Assembly: GCF_017255295.1 (NCBI RefSeq)
Contig: NZ_JAFKDE010000002.1
Span: 496,001 to 560,000 of the forward strand
Origin: Nitratireductor aquimarinus
GTDB lineage: Bacteria; Pseudomonadota; Alphaproteobacteria; Rhizobiales; Rhizobiaceae
Direction: 5' to 3'
DNA length: 64,000 nucleotides
Made by a program: the position numbers and the translations under genes
The notes under the pieces: model-generated
What the model saw: only the letters and a program-made list of their open reading frames with translations
Told to the model about the DNA's origin: nothing
Database searches by the model: none
In this document: piece after piece, positions 1-8,423 of the stretch
Layout: every line of letters begins with the position of its first letter
Position numbering within the stretch: the first letter of the stretch is position 1

Positions 1-579
1 GCCGGCAAACAGGGCGGGGCCGATTGAGCGCGCGGGATTGATGGACGTGCCCGTCACCGGGATGAGGCACAGGTGAAGGACCGCGAGCGTCAGTCCGATC
101 ACCATGCCGGAAAGCGCGGTGCGGTGTTTCTTCGCGGTTACCCCCAGAATGACCGTCACGAAAATGAAGGTGCCGAGCGCTTCAAGCGCGAAGGCGGTGG
201 GTGTGGGGTAAAGTCCGGCGGATTCCCAGCCGTTTGCGGCGCGTGAAACGGGAGCGACCGCGTTGTTGCCCTGCGCAATGCCCCAGAGGGCTGCTGCGGC
301 GAGCGTTCCGCCGACAATCTGCGCCAGAATGTAGGGAAGCACGTCGCGGGCCGGCATGCGCCCCGAAAGAAAAACGCCGGCGGTGACTGCCGGGTTCATA
401 TGCGCGCCGGAAACGGGGCCAATGGCATAGGCCATGGCAATGACGGCAACGCCGAATGACAGGGCGATGCCGATGCCGCCCAGCGGCAGAAGATTGCCGA
501 ATCCCCCGGCGATGATGCTCGCACAGCCCAGAAAGACGAGGCAGAACGTGCCGAAACACTCGGCGGCATAAGCTTTCAT
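1..579 (-). CDS. aqpZ: Aquaporin (AqpZ-like), C-terminus cut by the window edge
   Basis: Inner-membrane channel of the MIP family, conducting water and possibly glycerol-like solutes. Reading from the ATG at 579 gives 193 residues before the window ends. Both half-helix NPA motifs are visible: HMNPAVT at residues 60-66 and SINPARS around 180-185, the second followed by the Arg of the selectivity filter. The N-terminal MKAYAAECFGTF and repeated hydrophobic, Gly-rich helices fit AqpZ. About 35-40 residues would be missing from a typical 230-residue AqpZ. It is divergent from the MAPEG-like gene at 675. Substrate range beyond water cannot be judged. Confidence 0.9.
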   Translation of the reverse strand, partial: MKAYAAECFGTFCLVFLGCASIIAGGFGNLLPLGGIGIALSFGVAVIAMAYAIGPVSGAHMNPAVTAGVFLSGRMPARDVLPYILAQIVGGTLAAAALWGIAQGNNAVAPVSRAANGWESAGLYPTPTAFALEALGTFIFVTVILGVTAKKHRTALSGMVIGLTLAVLHLCLIPVTGTSINPARSIGPALFAG

Positions 580-674
580 GATTCGATCCTTGCAATGTGG
601 GCAACCTTGCAAAGGCTCTGGATTTAGGAGCTGATGGGGAAATCAGGATTCACAGTTCACACAGGGGGAAGACC

Positions 675-1088
675 ATGTCCCAGACCGCCATTTTCTGGCC
701 GATGATCGCGCAGGTGGCGCTGGTCTATGCGGTTTATCTGCTGATCGGCATGCGGCGGAAGAAGGCGGTGGAAAGCGGCAGCGCCACGGTCTCGCAGTTT
801 CGCGAAAACCGCGATGAGCCGGCGGAAAGCCTCTATGTGCGCAACAATCTGGCCAATCAGTTCGAGCTGCCGGTGCTCTTTTATGCGGTCTGCCTGGCGC
901 TTTTCGTGACCGGGGGCGCCGGCGTGGCGGCGGTCTCGCTGGCCTGGGTCTTCGTTCTGTCGCGCTGTGGTCATGCTTATGTGCATGTTACGTCGAACAG
1001 GATACGCCACCGCCAGCCGCTGTTTGTGCTGGGGTTTTTCGCGCTTGGCGCAATGTGGCTTCTGCTCGCCCTGCGGCTGGCGATCTGA
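675..1088 (+). CDS. MAPEG family membrane protein
   Basis: A 137-residue protein with about four hydrophobic helices. It resembles the bacterial branch of the MAPEG superfamily (membrane-associated proteins in eicosanoid and glutathione metabolism). The N-terminal helix is followed by an RNNLANQFELPVLFYA stretch, which matches the family's conserved N-x-x-E-x-P helix. The ATG at 675 was chosen because a purine-rich AGGGGGAAG precedes it; an upstream in-frame start at 597 would add a non-conserved tail. Bacterial members are mostly uncharacterised, so no substrate is assigned. Confidence 0.75.
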   Translation: MSQTAIFWPMIAQVALVYAVYLLIGMRRKKAVESGSATVSQFRENRDEPAESLYVRNNLANQFELPVLFYAVCLALFVTGGAGVAAVSLAWVFVLSRCGHAYVHVTSNRIRHRQPLFVLGFFALGAMWLLLALRLAI

Positions 1089-1091
1089 GGT

Positions 1092-2003
1092 TCAGCCGCG
1101 CGCGAGAAGCGCCGTGTGAGCCTGCAGGATCGCCTCGTGCAGGGCCGCGAAATCGGCCTTGCGCGGATTGGACTTTCGCCCGGCCAGGCATATGCTGCGG
1201 GAAGGGCCGGGGGCGAGAAACGGCAGCACGCTGACGGAGGGCAGGAGCTTTGCCGAAGCGCGCGCCATTTGCGGTATGAGGGTCACGCCCATCCCATGCG
1301 ACACCATGTGCAAAAGCGTCGTCAGGCTGGTTGCGCCAAAGGTCTCCATGGTGACCGGTTTCACCTTGCCGCAGATTTCCAGCGCCTGTCCGCGCATGCA
1401 GTGCCCGTCTTCCAGAAGCATCAGCCGTTCGAGCGCCATGCTCTCCTGCGCCACGGGCGGGGCAAGGCGTTCGGCGTCTTCGCTCGGCACGGCGAGATAG
1501 AAGGGGTCGTCAAAAAGCGCTTCGGGCAGCAACCGGTTGTCATTGATGGGCCGCGCCGCGATCATGGCATCGAGCCTGCCGGTCGCCGTGTCCTCGGCCA
1601 GCGTCTCGGTAACCGCCTCGCGCACCTCCAGCCGCAGTTTGGGAAACCGCTGTTTGAGAAGCGGCAGAAGCTCGGGCAGCAGGTAAGGCGCAATCGTAGG
1701 GATGACACCAAGGCGGAAACGGCCTTCAAGCGCCTGGCGCTCGCGCCGGGCCTCGCCCTCCAGCTCCCGGATCTCGGAGAGAATGCGCACCACGCGCGGA
1801 AGCAGCGTATGAGCCTCGGCGGTCAGGCGCACGGCCCCGCTGCCGCGTTCGAACAGCTTGAAACCGAGCTGCGCCTCCATTTCAGAAATCTGCGCCGAAA
1901 GGGCAGGCTGGGTCACGCCGCAGCTCGTGGCCGCGCGTCCGAAATGAAGCGTTTCGGCCAGTCGCTCGAAATACTGCATCTGTCTGATGGTGAGGCGTAT
2001 CAT
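1092..2003 (-). CDS. oxyR: LysR-family hydrogen peroxide sensor OxyR
   Basis: A 303-residue LysR-type regulator. The N-terminal winged HTH (about residues 1-62, with TQPALSAQISEMEAQLG) is followed by the effector domain. The two redox cysteines that form the peroxide-induced disulfide are present as C202 and C211 in LEDGHCMRGQALEIC, with the same spacing as E. coli Cys199/Cys208, which separates it from other LysR proteins. It is divergent from a catalase gene, the usual OxyR/katA arrangement, so it very probably controls katA. Its ATG at 2003 lies inside a candidate operator, which suggests autorepression. Confidence 0.93.
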   Translation of the reverse strand: MIRLTIRQMQYFERLAETLHFGRAATSCGVTQPALSAQISEMEAQLGFKLFERGSGAVRLTAEAHTLLPRVVRILSEIRELEGEARRERQALEGRFRLGVIPTIAPYLLPELLPLLKQRFPKLRLEVREAVTETLAEDTATGRLDAMIAARPINDNRLLPEALFDDPFYLAVPSEDAERLAPPVAQESMALERLMLLEDGHCMRGQALEICGKVKPVTMETFGATSLTTLLHMVSHGMGVTLIPQMARASAKLLPSVSVLPFLAPGPSRSICLAGRKSNPRKADFAALHEAILQAHTALLARG

Positions 2004-2016
2004 AACTTCAGATTAT
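2002..2016. promoter_or_regulatory. Candidate OxyR operator half in the oxyR-katA intergenic region
   Basis: An ATAA-N7-TTAT dyad has the LysR T-N11-A geometry and resembles the ATAG-N7-CTAT unit of OxyR sites. It overlaps the oxyR start codon and lies about 130 bases upstream of katA. A second, weaker unit may follow at 2024-2038. The assignment rests on geometry and position only. Confidence 0.4.
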
Positions 2017-2143
2017 CGCATCGAATATGAAAGACAATTGGAATTTATGAGGCGGCGTGACTACCTTCAATTTGTTCCAAGCCATGCCGCAGTCCAACCG
2101 GCAACCGGTCAGGCACCGGAGAGCAAGCAAGGGAGTATCTTTC

Positions 2144-3649
2144 ATGGCAGACAAACCCACGATGACCACGTCCGCTGGCGCCCCCGTCAGCGACAACCAG
2201 AATTCCGTGACTGCGGGTGAGCGCGGACCGGTTCTCCTTCAGGACTACCAGCTCATCGAAAAGCTTGCGCACCAGAACCGCGAACGCATTCCCGAGCGCG
2301 TGGTGCACGCCAAGGGCTGGGGCGCGCATGGCGTGCTGAAGATCACCGGCGACATTTCGAAATACACCATCGCCAAGGCGCTGCAGCCGGGCGCTGAAAC
2401 GCCGATGCTGGCGCGCTTCTCCACCGTTGCGGGCGAGGCGGGCGCAGCCGACGCCGAGCGCGACGTGCGCGGCTTTGCACTCAAATTCTACACCGAGGAC
2501 GGCAACTGGGATCTGGTGGGCAACAACACGCCCGTCTTTTTCGTCCGCGATGCGCTGAAATTCCCGGACTTCATTCACACGCAGAAGCGTCACCCGCGCA
2601 CCAATCTGCGGTCGCCCACGGCGATGTGGGATTTCTGGTCGCTGTCGCCGGAAAGCCTGCATCAGGTGACCATCCTCATGTCCGACCGCGGCCTGCCGGT
2701 CGCGCCGATGTACATGAACGGCTACGGCTCACACACCTATTCGCTGTGGAACGACAAGGGTGAGCGCTTCTGGGTGAAATTCCACTTCAAGACCATGCAG
2801 GGCCACAAGCATTACACCAATGCCGAGGCTGAAGAGGTGGTCGGGAAGACCCGCGAAAGCTATCAGGAAGCTCTGTTCGGCACGATTGAGCGCGGCGAAT
2901 TCCCCAAGTGGAAGGTGCAGGTGCAGATCATGCCCGAGGCCGATGCGGAGAAGACCGAGTACAATCCGTTCGATCTCACCAAGGTATGGCCGCACGCGGA
3001 CTATCCGCCCATCGACATCGGTGTGATGGAGCTGAACCGCAACCCGGACAACTACTTCACCGAGATCGAGAACGCGGCGTTCTCGCCCTCCAACATCGTG
3101 CCGGGTATCAGCTACTCGCCGGACAAGATGCTGCAGGCGCGCATCTTCTCCTACGCCGATGCGCACCGTTACCGGCTGGGCACGCATTATGAGACGATCC
3201 CGGTAAACCAGCCGAAATGCCCGGTTCACCACTATCACCGTGATGGCGAGATGAACACGTTCGGCGGCATCAAGACCGGCAATCCGGATGCATTCTATGA
3301 GCCCAATTCCTTTGGCGGTCCGGTGGAAAGCCCGGCTGCGAAGGAGCCGCCGCTCAGGATCTCGGGCGATGCGGATCGCTATAACCACCGCATCGGCAAT
3401 GATGATTACGGCCAGCCGCGCGCGCTCTTCAACCTCTTCGACGAGGGCGAGAAAAACCGGCTGTTCTCCAACATCGCCGCCGCCATGGGCGGGGTGCCAG
3501 GCGAAATCATCGAGCGCCAGCTCGCGCATTTCGACAAGGTGCATCCCGATTACGGGAACGGCGTGCGCAAGGCGCTGAAGGAAGCGCACGGCTATGAGGC
3601 CAATGCGGTTCCGGTGACCGGCAAGACACCGCAGCACGCTGCGGAATAG
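2144..3649 (+). CDS. katA: Monofunctional heme catalase
   Basis: Degrades hydrogen peroxide to water and oxygen. This is a 501-residue small-subunit catalase with the distal His55 in the [12 protein letters not shown] motif, Asn128 in VGNNTPVFF, and the proximal heme ligand Tyr337 in [14 protein letters not shown]. The length and absence of a C-terminal flavodoxin-like domain place it with clade 3-type catalases. The ATG at 2144 follows AAGGGAG about 10 bases upstream; a start at 2057 would add 29 residues not expected in the family. It is divergent from oxyR and so probably peroxide-inducible. A terminator hairpin follows at 3690. Confidence 0.96.
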   Translation: MADKPTMTTSAGAPVSDNQNSVTAGERGPVLLQDYQLIEKLAHQNRERIPERVVHAKGWGAHGVLKITGDISKYTIAKALQPGAETPMLARFSTVAGEAGAADAERDVRGFALKFYTEDGNWDLVGNNTPVFFVRDALKFPDFIHTQKRHPRTNLRSPTAMWDFWSLSPESLHQVTILMSDRGLPVAPMYMNGYGSHTYSLWNDKGERFWVKFHFKTMQGHKHYTNAEAEEVVGKTRESYQEALFGTIERGEFPKWKVQVQIMPEADAEKTEYNPFDLTKVWPHADYPPIDIGVMELNRNPDNYFTEIENAAFSPSNIVPGISYSPDKMLQARIFSYADAHRYRLGTHYETIPVNQPKCPVHHYHRDGEMNTFGGIKTGNPDAFYEPNSFGGPVESPAAKEPPLRISGDADRYNHRIGNDDYGQPRALFNLFDEGEKNRLFSNIAAAMGGVPGEIIERQLAHFDKVHPDYGNGVRKALKEAHGYEANAVPVTGKTPQHAAE

Positions 3650-3689
3650 AAAACCGGCAAAAGGCTCGGATCAGTACCGGGGATAAGTG

Positions 3690-3718
3690 ACGGGCGTGGA
3701 GCGATCCACGCCCGTTTC
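3690..3718 (+). terminator. Rho-independent terminator after katA
   Basis: Arms ACGGGCGTGGA (3690-3700) and TCCACGCCCGT (3705-3715) form a perfect 11-bp stem with a GCGA tetraloop, followed by a short T tract. The T tract is short, so termination may be modest. Confidence 0.75.
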
Positions 3719-3781
3719 ACTTGTGCAAATGGCCTGTAGCGGCTAGCTGTTCGCCATTCGGGTAACCGGCAAAGGTAAGAC

Positions 3782-5068
3782 ATGCGACTTGGCGGACGGC
3801 TGGCTGCGGCCATTGAGATTCTGGACGATATCGACCGGCGATACAGGCCGGCAGCGGATGCGCTGAGAGACTGGGGACTGTCCCACCGTTTCGCTGGCTC
3901 CAAGGATCGCGCCGCCATCGGCAACATCGTTTACGATGCGCTGCGCCGCAAACGCTCTGCCGGCTGGATTTTTCAGGAAGAAACGCCACGCGCGCTGGCC
4001 TTCGGCGCTCTGCTCTTGCAGGGCGAGTGCACGCCGGACATGCTCAACGCCGCGCTGGCGGAAGACAGTTTCGCGCCGCCGCTGCTCTCCACCGATGAAA
4101 TTGCCCGCATTGCGGATCACCCGCTTGATGCCGCGCCCGATGGCGTGCGTGCGGAAAGCCCTGAATGGTGCGAGCCGCTTCTGAAACGCACCTGGGGTGA
4201 CGACTGGGTGGCGGAAGCCGCAGCGCTTTCGGAACGCCCGCCGCTCGACATGCGAACCAACACGCTCCGGGCGACGCGTGATCAGGTTGCAAAGGCGCTT
4301 GCCAGCGCCGGTGCGCTGCCCTGCGATCTCGCGCCTCAGGGCCTGCGCGTTCCGGCCATCGAAGGGCAGGGGCGGCATCCCAATGTGCAGTCCGAGCAGG
4401 CTTTCCGCGATGGCTGGTTCGAAGTGCAGGACGAGGGGTCGCAGATCGTTGCAGAGCTGACGGATGCGACGCCGGGCATGCAGGTGCTCGATTTCTGCGC
4501 CGGCGCTGGCGGCAAGTCGCTCGCCATGTCCGCAGCCATGGGCAATACCGGCCAGATCCATGCATTTGATGCAGACAGGAAACGGCTTGCCCCCATCATC
4601 GACCGGCTGAAGCGGGCAGGGTGCCGCAATGTGCAGGCGGTGGCGGATGAGGCTGCCCTTGCGCCCTTCGAGGGACGGCTCGATCTGGTCGTGGTCGATG
4701 CGCCCTGCACCGGGGCCGGCACCTGGCGGCGCAGGCCCGACGCTAAATGGCGGCTGGGCGAGAAACAGCTGGAACAGCGTCAGGCCGAGCAGGCCGAAAT
4801 TCTCGCCAAGGCCGCGCGTTTCGTGCGTCCCGGCGGTCGTCTCGCCTACATTACATGCTCGGTTTTTGCCGAAGAGAACGAAGATCAGGTCCGGGCCTTC
4901 ATCGAGGCAAATCCGGCGTTTCGCCCGGTGGACCATGAGGCGCTCTGGGAAAGGCACTTCCCCGGCAAGGCGGCCAGGGCAAGAATAGACCAGGCGACCG
5001 GCATCGCGCTTTCGCCCCACCGCACTGCAACGGACGGTTTCCACTTCGCCGCTCTGGAGCGCGTCTGA
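3782..5068 (+). CDS. RsmB/NOP-type SAM-dependent RNA m5C methyltransferase
   Basis: A cytosolic RNA cytosine-C5 methyltransferase of the Nol1/Nop2/Fmu (RsmB) family, 428 residues. The SAM-binding motif I is VLDFCAGAGGKS (235-246). The family's two-cysteine mechanism is supported by Cys309 in DAPCTGAGTWRR (motif VI region) and Cys359 in ITCSVF (motif IV/TC). The N-terminal roughly 140 residues form a helical region that looks like a divergent NusB-like domain. Likely target is rRNA, but the exact site is not deducible. The start ATG at 3782 is preceded by GGTAAGAC, a weak ribosome site. Confidence 0.9.
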   Translation: MRLGGRLAAAIEILDDIDRRYRPAADALRDWGLSHRFAGSKDRAAIGNIVYDALRRKRSAGWIFQEETPRALAFGALLLQGECTPDMLNAALAEDSFAPPLLSTDEIARIADHPLDAAPDGVRAESPEWCEPLLKRTWGDDWVAEAAALSERPPLDMRTNTLRATRDQVAKALASAGALPCDLAPQGLRVPAIEGQGRHPNVQSEQAFRDGWFEVQDEGSQIVAELTDATPGMQVLDFCAGAGGKSLAMSAAMGNTGQIHAFDADRKRLAPIIDRLKRAGCRNVQAVADEAALAPFEGRLDLVVVDAPCTGAGTWRRRPDAKWRLGEKQLEQRQAEQAEILAKAARFVRPGGRLAYITCSVFAEENEDQVRAFIEANPAFRPVDHEALWERHFPGKAARARIDQATGIALSPHRTATDGFHFAALERV

Positions 5069-5102
5069 GAGAGGCCGGAACCGCGGCACAGGAGGTCTGC
5101 TT

Positions 5103-5570
5103 ATGAACGGGACCAATCCCAACGAGACCAATCCCACGGATGTCGAAGCGCGGGTGCGCGCAAGCTTTGCCCGCCAGAAGATGATGCAGACCATCGGCGC
5201 GGAGCTGACGCTCGTGACGCCGGGCATTGTCGAGATCGAGATGCCTCATGCCGAAGGGCTGACCCAGCAGCACGGCTTTCTGCATGCGGGCGTGATTTCG
5301 ACAGCGCTCGATTCTGCCTGCGGTTATGCCGCCTTTTCGCTGATGCCGGTGGATGCTGCGGTGCTGACCATCGAATTCAAGGTCAATCTGCTTGCGCCGG
5401 GGCGCGGAGAGCGCTTTCTGTTTCGCGGCGAGGTCACCAAGCCCGGCCGCACCATCATTGTCGCTGACGGCCAGGCCTATGCCTATTCTTCTGAAGGAGA
5501 TGCCAAGTTGATCGCCACCATGACCGGAACCATGATGACCATCGTCGGACGGGAAGGGCTGGAAGGATGA
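5103..5570 (+). CDS. PaaI/YdiI-type hotdog-fold thioesterase
   Basis: A 155-residue single hotdog domain. The segment QQHGFLHAGVISTALDSACG (residues 55-74) carries the conserved HG pair and the helix Asp70, the usual catalytic acid of 4HBT/PaaI thioesterases that hydrolyse acyl- or aryl-CoA. The substrate is not evident. The good Shine-Dalgarno CAGGAGG precedes the ATG. The stop overlaps the start of the MTA/SAH nucleosidase gene by 4 bases (ATGA), so the two are probably co-translated. Confidence 0.85.
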   Translation: MNGTNPNETNPTDVEARVRASFARQKMMQTIGAELTLVTPGIVEIEMPHAEGLTQQHGFLHAGVISTALDSACGYAAFSLMPVDAAVLTIEFKVNLLAPGRGERFLFRGEVTKPGRTIIVADGQAYAYSSEGDAKLIATMTGTMMTIVGREGLEG

Positions 5571-6208
5571 CGCGGGCTCCCGTGGAACCGGCCATCCTCT
5601 CCGGCAAGCGCGTTCTCTTCGTGATGGCGGCGGATGCCGAATATGGCCCGCATCTCAAGAAGCGCTTCACACCGCTGATGACCGGCATCGGCCCGGTCGA
5701 GGCCGGCGTTGTTCTGGGCGCCGAGCTTGCGCTGCTTGACGCGGAAGGGCAGTTGCCCGACCTGCTCGTGTCGCTTGGCTCGGCCGGCAGCCGCTCGCTG
5801 GAGCAGACCGAGGTTTATCAGGCGACCGCCGTGTCCTACCGCGACATGGATGCCTCGCCGCTCGGTTTCGAGAAGGGCGTGACGCCGTTCCTCGATCATC
5901 CGGCGGTCATGCCCCTGCCGCATCGCATTCCCGGCATTCGCGAGGCAACGCTTTCGACCGGCGCGAATATCGTTTCGGGCGCGGCCTATGACGCCATCGA
6001 CGCCGAGATGGTGGACATGGAGACGTTTGCGGCGCTGCGCGCCTGCCAGCGCTTCGGTCTCGGTCTGGTGGCGCTGCGCGGCATCTCCGATGGCGCTGCC
6101 GAACTGCAGCACGTGGCCGACTGGACGGAGTATCTGCACGTCATCGACGAGAAGCTCGCATCGGCCGTGGATCAGTTGGAAGAAGCCCTCACCAAGGGGC
6201 TTTTGTGA
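5567..6208 (+). CDS. 5'-Methylthioadenosine/S-adenosylhomocysteine nucleosidase
   Basis: Predicted to hydrolyse methylthioadenosine (and/or SAH) to adenine plus methylthioribose (or ribosylhomocysteine). At 213 residues it is slightly shorter than E. coli MtnN. It keeps the PNP/UDP phosphorylase fold signatures: LFVMAADAEYGP near the N-terminus (the Glu or Asp there is the catalytic acid region), SLGSAGS, the substrate-binding EMVDMETFA (equivalent to the MEGAA motif), and GISDGAAEL with the catalytic Asp. It overlaps the thioesterase gene by 4 bases. Methylthioribose produced here could feed the MtnK/MtnA enzymes encoded at 52-54 kb. Confidence 0.8.
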   Translation: MTRAPVEPAILSGKRVLFVMAADAEYGPHLKKRFTPLMTGIGPVEAGVVLGAELALLDAEGQLPDLLVSLGSAGSRSLEQTEVYQATAVSYRDMDASPLGFEKGVTPFLDHPAVMPLPHRIPGIREATLSTGANIVSGAAYDAIDAEMVDMETFAALRACQRFGLGLVALRGISDGAAELQHVADWTEYLHVIDEKLASAVDQLEEALTKGLL

Positions 6209-6333
6209 TGGCGCACTGCATGATTTTCAGTACAAACAGACCAGCCGCTTCAGGCCCGGATGCGGCGTTTCGGCACCGGGAAAACTTTGCCCGCCCGCTT
6301 GCGCCCACCCGTATCTTTCTCTAAAGGCTCGCC

Positions 6334-7896
6334 ATGAAAACGACATCCCATCCCGACACAGTTCTCATCGTTGATTTCGGCAGCCAGGTCACGCAGCTCA
6401 TTGCGCGGCGGGTGCGCGAAGCCGGAGTCTATTGCGAAATCGCACCGTTCCAGTCGGCGGAAGAGGCGTTTGAGCGCCTTGCGCCCAAGGCGGTCATCCT
6501 CTCCGGCAGCCCGGCCTCGACGGTCGATATCGGCAGCCCGCGCGCGCCGCAGGTGATCTTCGATTCCGGTCTTCCGGTGCTCGGCATCTGCTATGGCGAG
6601 CAGACCATGTGCGCCCAGCTCGGCGGCAAGGTCGAAGGCAGCGATCACCGTGAATTCGGTCGCGCCTTCCTCGAAATCGAGGACGATTGCCCGCTGTTCG
6701 AAGGCATCTGGGCCAAGGGCACGCGCCATCAGGTTTGGATGAGCCATGGCGACCGCGTGACGGCCATTCCGCCCGGCTTCCGCGTTGTCGGCACCTCCAC
6801 GGGCGCGCCCTTCGCGGCCATTGCCAATGAGGAGCGCAAATATTACGGCGTGCAGTTCCACCCCGAAGTGGTGCACACGCCGGATGGCGCGAAGCTTCTT
6901 TCGAATTTCGTGAACAACATTGCCGGCCTTCAGGGCGACTGGACGATGGCCGCCTATCGCGAGCAGGCCGTCGACGCCATCCGCAAGCAGGTTGGCGACG
7001 GCAAGGTGATCTGCGCGCTTTCCGGCGGCGTCGATTCCTCCGTGGCCGCGCTGCTCACCCATGAAGCCATTGGCGATCAGCTCACCTGCATTCTGGTCGA
7101 TCACGGTCTGATGCGTAAGAACGAGGCGGCGGAAGTCGTCGCCATGTTCCGCGAGCACTACAATCTCCCGCTCATCCTGGTGGACGCCTCCGACCGCTTC
7201 ATCGGCGCTCTGGAAGGCGAGAGCGACCCGGAGACGAAGCGCAAGACCATTGGCCGCCTGTTCATCGAAGTGTTCGAGGAAGAGGCCAAGAAGCTCGGCG
7301 GCGCCGACTTCCTGGTGCAGGGCACGCTTTATCCCGACGTGATCGAGAGCGTCTCGTTCACCGGTGGTCCCTCGGTCACCATCAAGTCGCACCACAATGT
7401 AGGCGGTCTGCCCGAGCGCATGAACATGAGCCTGGTGGAGCCGCTGCGCGAGCTCTTCAAGGACGAGGTGCGCGTGCTCGGCAAGGAGCTCGGCCTGCCC
7501 GACAGCTTCATCGGCCGCCATCCCTTCCCGGGACCGGGCCTCGCCATCCGCTGCCCCGGCGGCGTGACCCGCGAGAAGCTCGAGATCCTGCGCTCCGCCG
7601 ATGCGATCTATCTGGACGAAATCCGCAAGGCCGGTCTCTACGACGCGATCTGGCAGGCTTTTGCCGTGCTTCTGCCGGTGCAGACCGTGGGCGTTATGGG
7701 CGATGGACGCACCTATGAGTTCGTCTGCGCGCTGCGCGCGGTAACGTCGGTCGACGGCATGACCGCCGATTTCTACCATTACGACATGGAATTCCTCGGC
7801 CGCGCGGCGACCCGCATCATCAACGAGGTGAAGGGCATCAACCGCGTCGTTTACGACGTGACGTCCAAGCCGCCTGGCACCATCGAGTGGGAGTGA
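6334..7896 (+). CDS. guaA: GMP synthase (glutamine-hydrolysing)
   Basis: Final step of guanine nucleotide synthesis: XMP + ATP + glutamine to GMP. It has 520 residues. The class I amidotransferase domain carries Cys86 in LGICYGEQ, with His176 and Glu178 in VQFHPEVV. The ATP pyrophosphatase domain has the PP-loop SGGVDSS at 230-236. The C-terminal dimerisation domain has [11 protein letters not shown] and ends in the typical PPGTIEWE. All catalytic residues are present. The 125 bases upstream hold no recognisable riboswitch. Confidence 0.98.
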   Translation: MKTTSHPDTVLIVDFGSQVTQLIARRVREAGVYCEIAPFQSAEEAFERLAPKAVILSGSPASTVDIGSPRAPQVIFDSGLPVLGICYGEQTMCAQLGGKVEGSDHREFGRAFLEIEDDCPLFEGIWAKGTRHQVWMSHGDRVTAIPPGFRVVGTSTGAPFAAIANEERKYYGVQFHPEVVHTPDGAKLLSNFVNNIAGLQGDWTMAAYREQAVDAIRKQVGDGKVICALSGGVDSSVAALLTHEAIGDQLTCILVDHGLMRKNEAAEVVAMFREHYNLPLILVDASDRFIGALEGESDPETKRKTIGRLFIEVFEEEAKKLGGADFLVQGTLYPDVIESVSFTGGPSVTIKSHHNVGGLPERMNMSLVEPLRELFKDEVRVLGKELGLPDSFIGRHPFPGPGLAIRCPGGVTREKLEILRSADAIYLDEIRKAGLYDAIWQAFAVLLPVQTVGVMGDGRTYEFVCALRAVTSVDGMTADFYHYDMEFLGRAATRIINEVKGINRVVYDVTSKPPGTIEWE

Positions 7897-7903
7897 TCCG
7901 GCC

Positions 7904-8266
7904 ATGAACGCTTCGAACCCTGTCGTGATCTACGGCATCAAGAACTGCGACACGATGAAGAAGGCGCGGTCCTGGCTTGAGGCGCATGACGTTGCGCATG
8001 CGTTTCACGACTACAAGACCGCCGGCATCGACCGTGAGCGGCTGGAAGCCTGGGTCCGCGAGCTGGGCTGGGAAAAGGTTCTCAACCGCGCCGGCACGAC
8101 GTTCCGCAAACTGTCCGATGCGGACAAGGCGGATCTCGACGCCGACAAGGCCGTCAAGCTGATGCTGGAGCAGCCCAGCATGATCAAGCGCCCGGTTCTG
8201 GATCTCGGCGATCAGCGCATCCTTGGCTTCAAGCCCGAAATCTACGAGACCGCCTTCGCCTCCTGA
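7904..8266 (+). CDS. ArsC/Spx family protein (YffB-like)
   Basis: A 120-residue thioredoxin-fold protein of the ArsC family. The single N-terminal cysteine C15 in GIKNCDTMKKAR matches the YffB/ArsC-like pattern, and RPVLDLGDQRILGFKPEIY near the C-terminus is the conserved RP loop. Family members are often annotated arsenate reductase, but YffB-type proteins are more likely glutathione-dependent thiol reductases. It lies 7 bases after guaA and is probably in the same transcript; a strong terminator follows. Confidence 0.8.
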   Translation: MNASNPVVIYGIKNCDTMKKARSWLEAHDVAHAFHDYKTAGIDRERLEAWVRELGWEKVLNRAGTTFRKLSDADKADLDADKAVKLMLEQPSMIKRPVLDLGDQRILGFKPEIYETAFAS

Positions 8267-8293
8267 ACGAAGGCGCACCGGTGAGAAAGACGA

Positions 8294-8324
8294 GGGGCTC
8301 CCGCACCGGCGAGAGCCCCTTTTT
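8294..8324 (+). terminator. Rho-independent terminator after the guaA transcript
   Basis: GGGGCTC (8294-8300) pairs with GAGCCCC (8313-8319), followed directly by five T residues. Confidence 0.9.
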
Positions 8325-8423
8325 CATTCCGTTTCTCGACACGCAAAGCCGGTTTCTTGCCAATTCTTCATATAGTTGGGATACATTGGGGCTTCTATCC
8401 ACGCGGCCGGGAGCTCCTTGCGC

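Noticed and set aside
7904-8266. Arsenate reductase for arsenic resistance
   Set aside because: No ars operon neighbours and the sequence is closer to YffB-type ArsC-like proteins; kept as an ArsC-family protein only.
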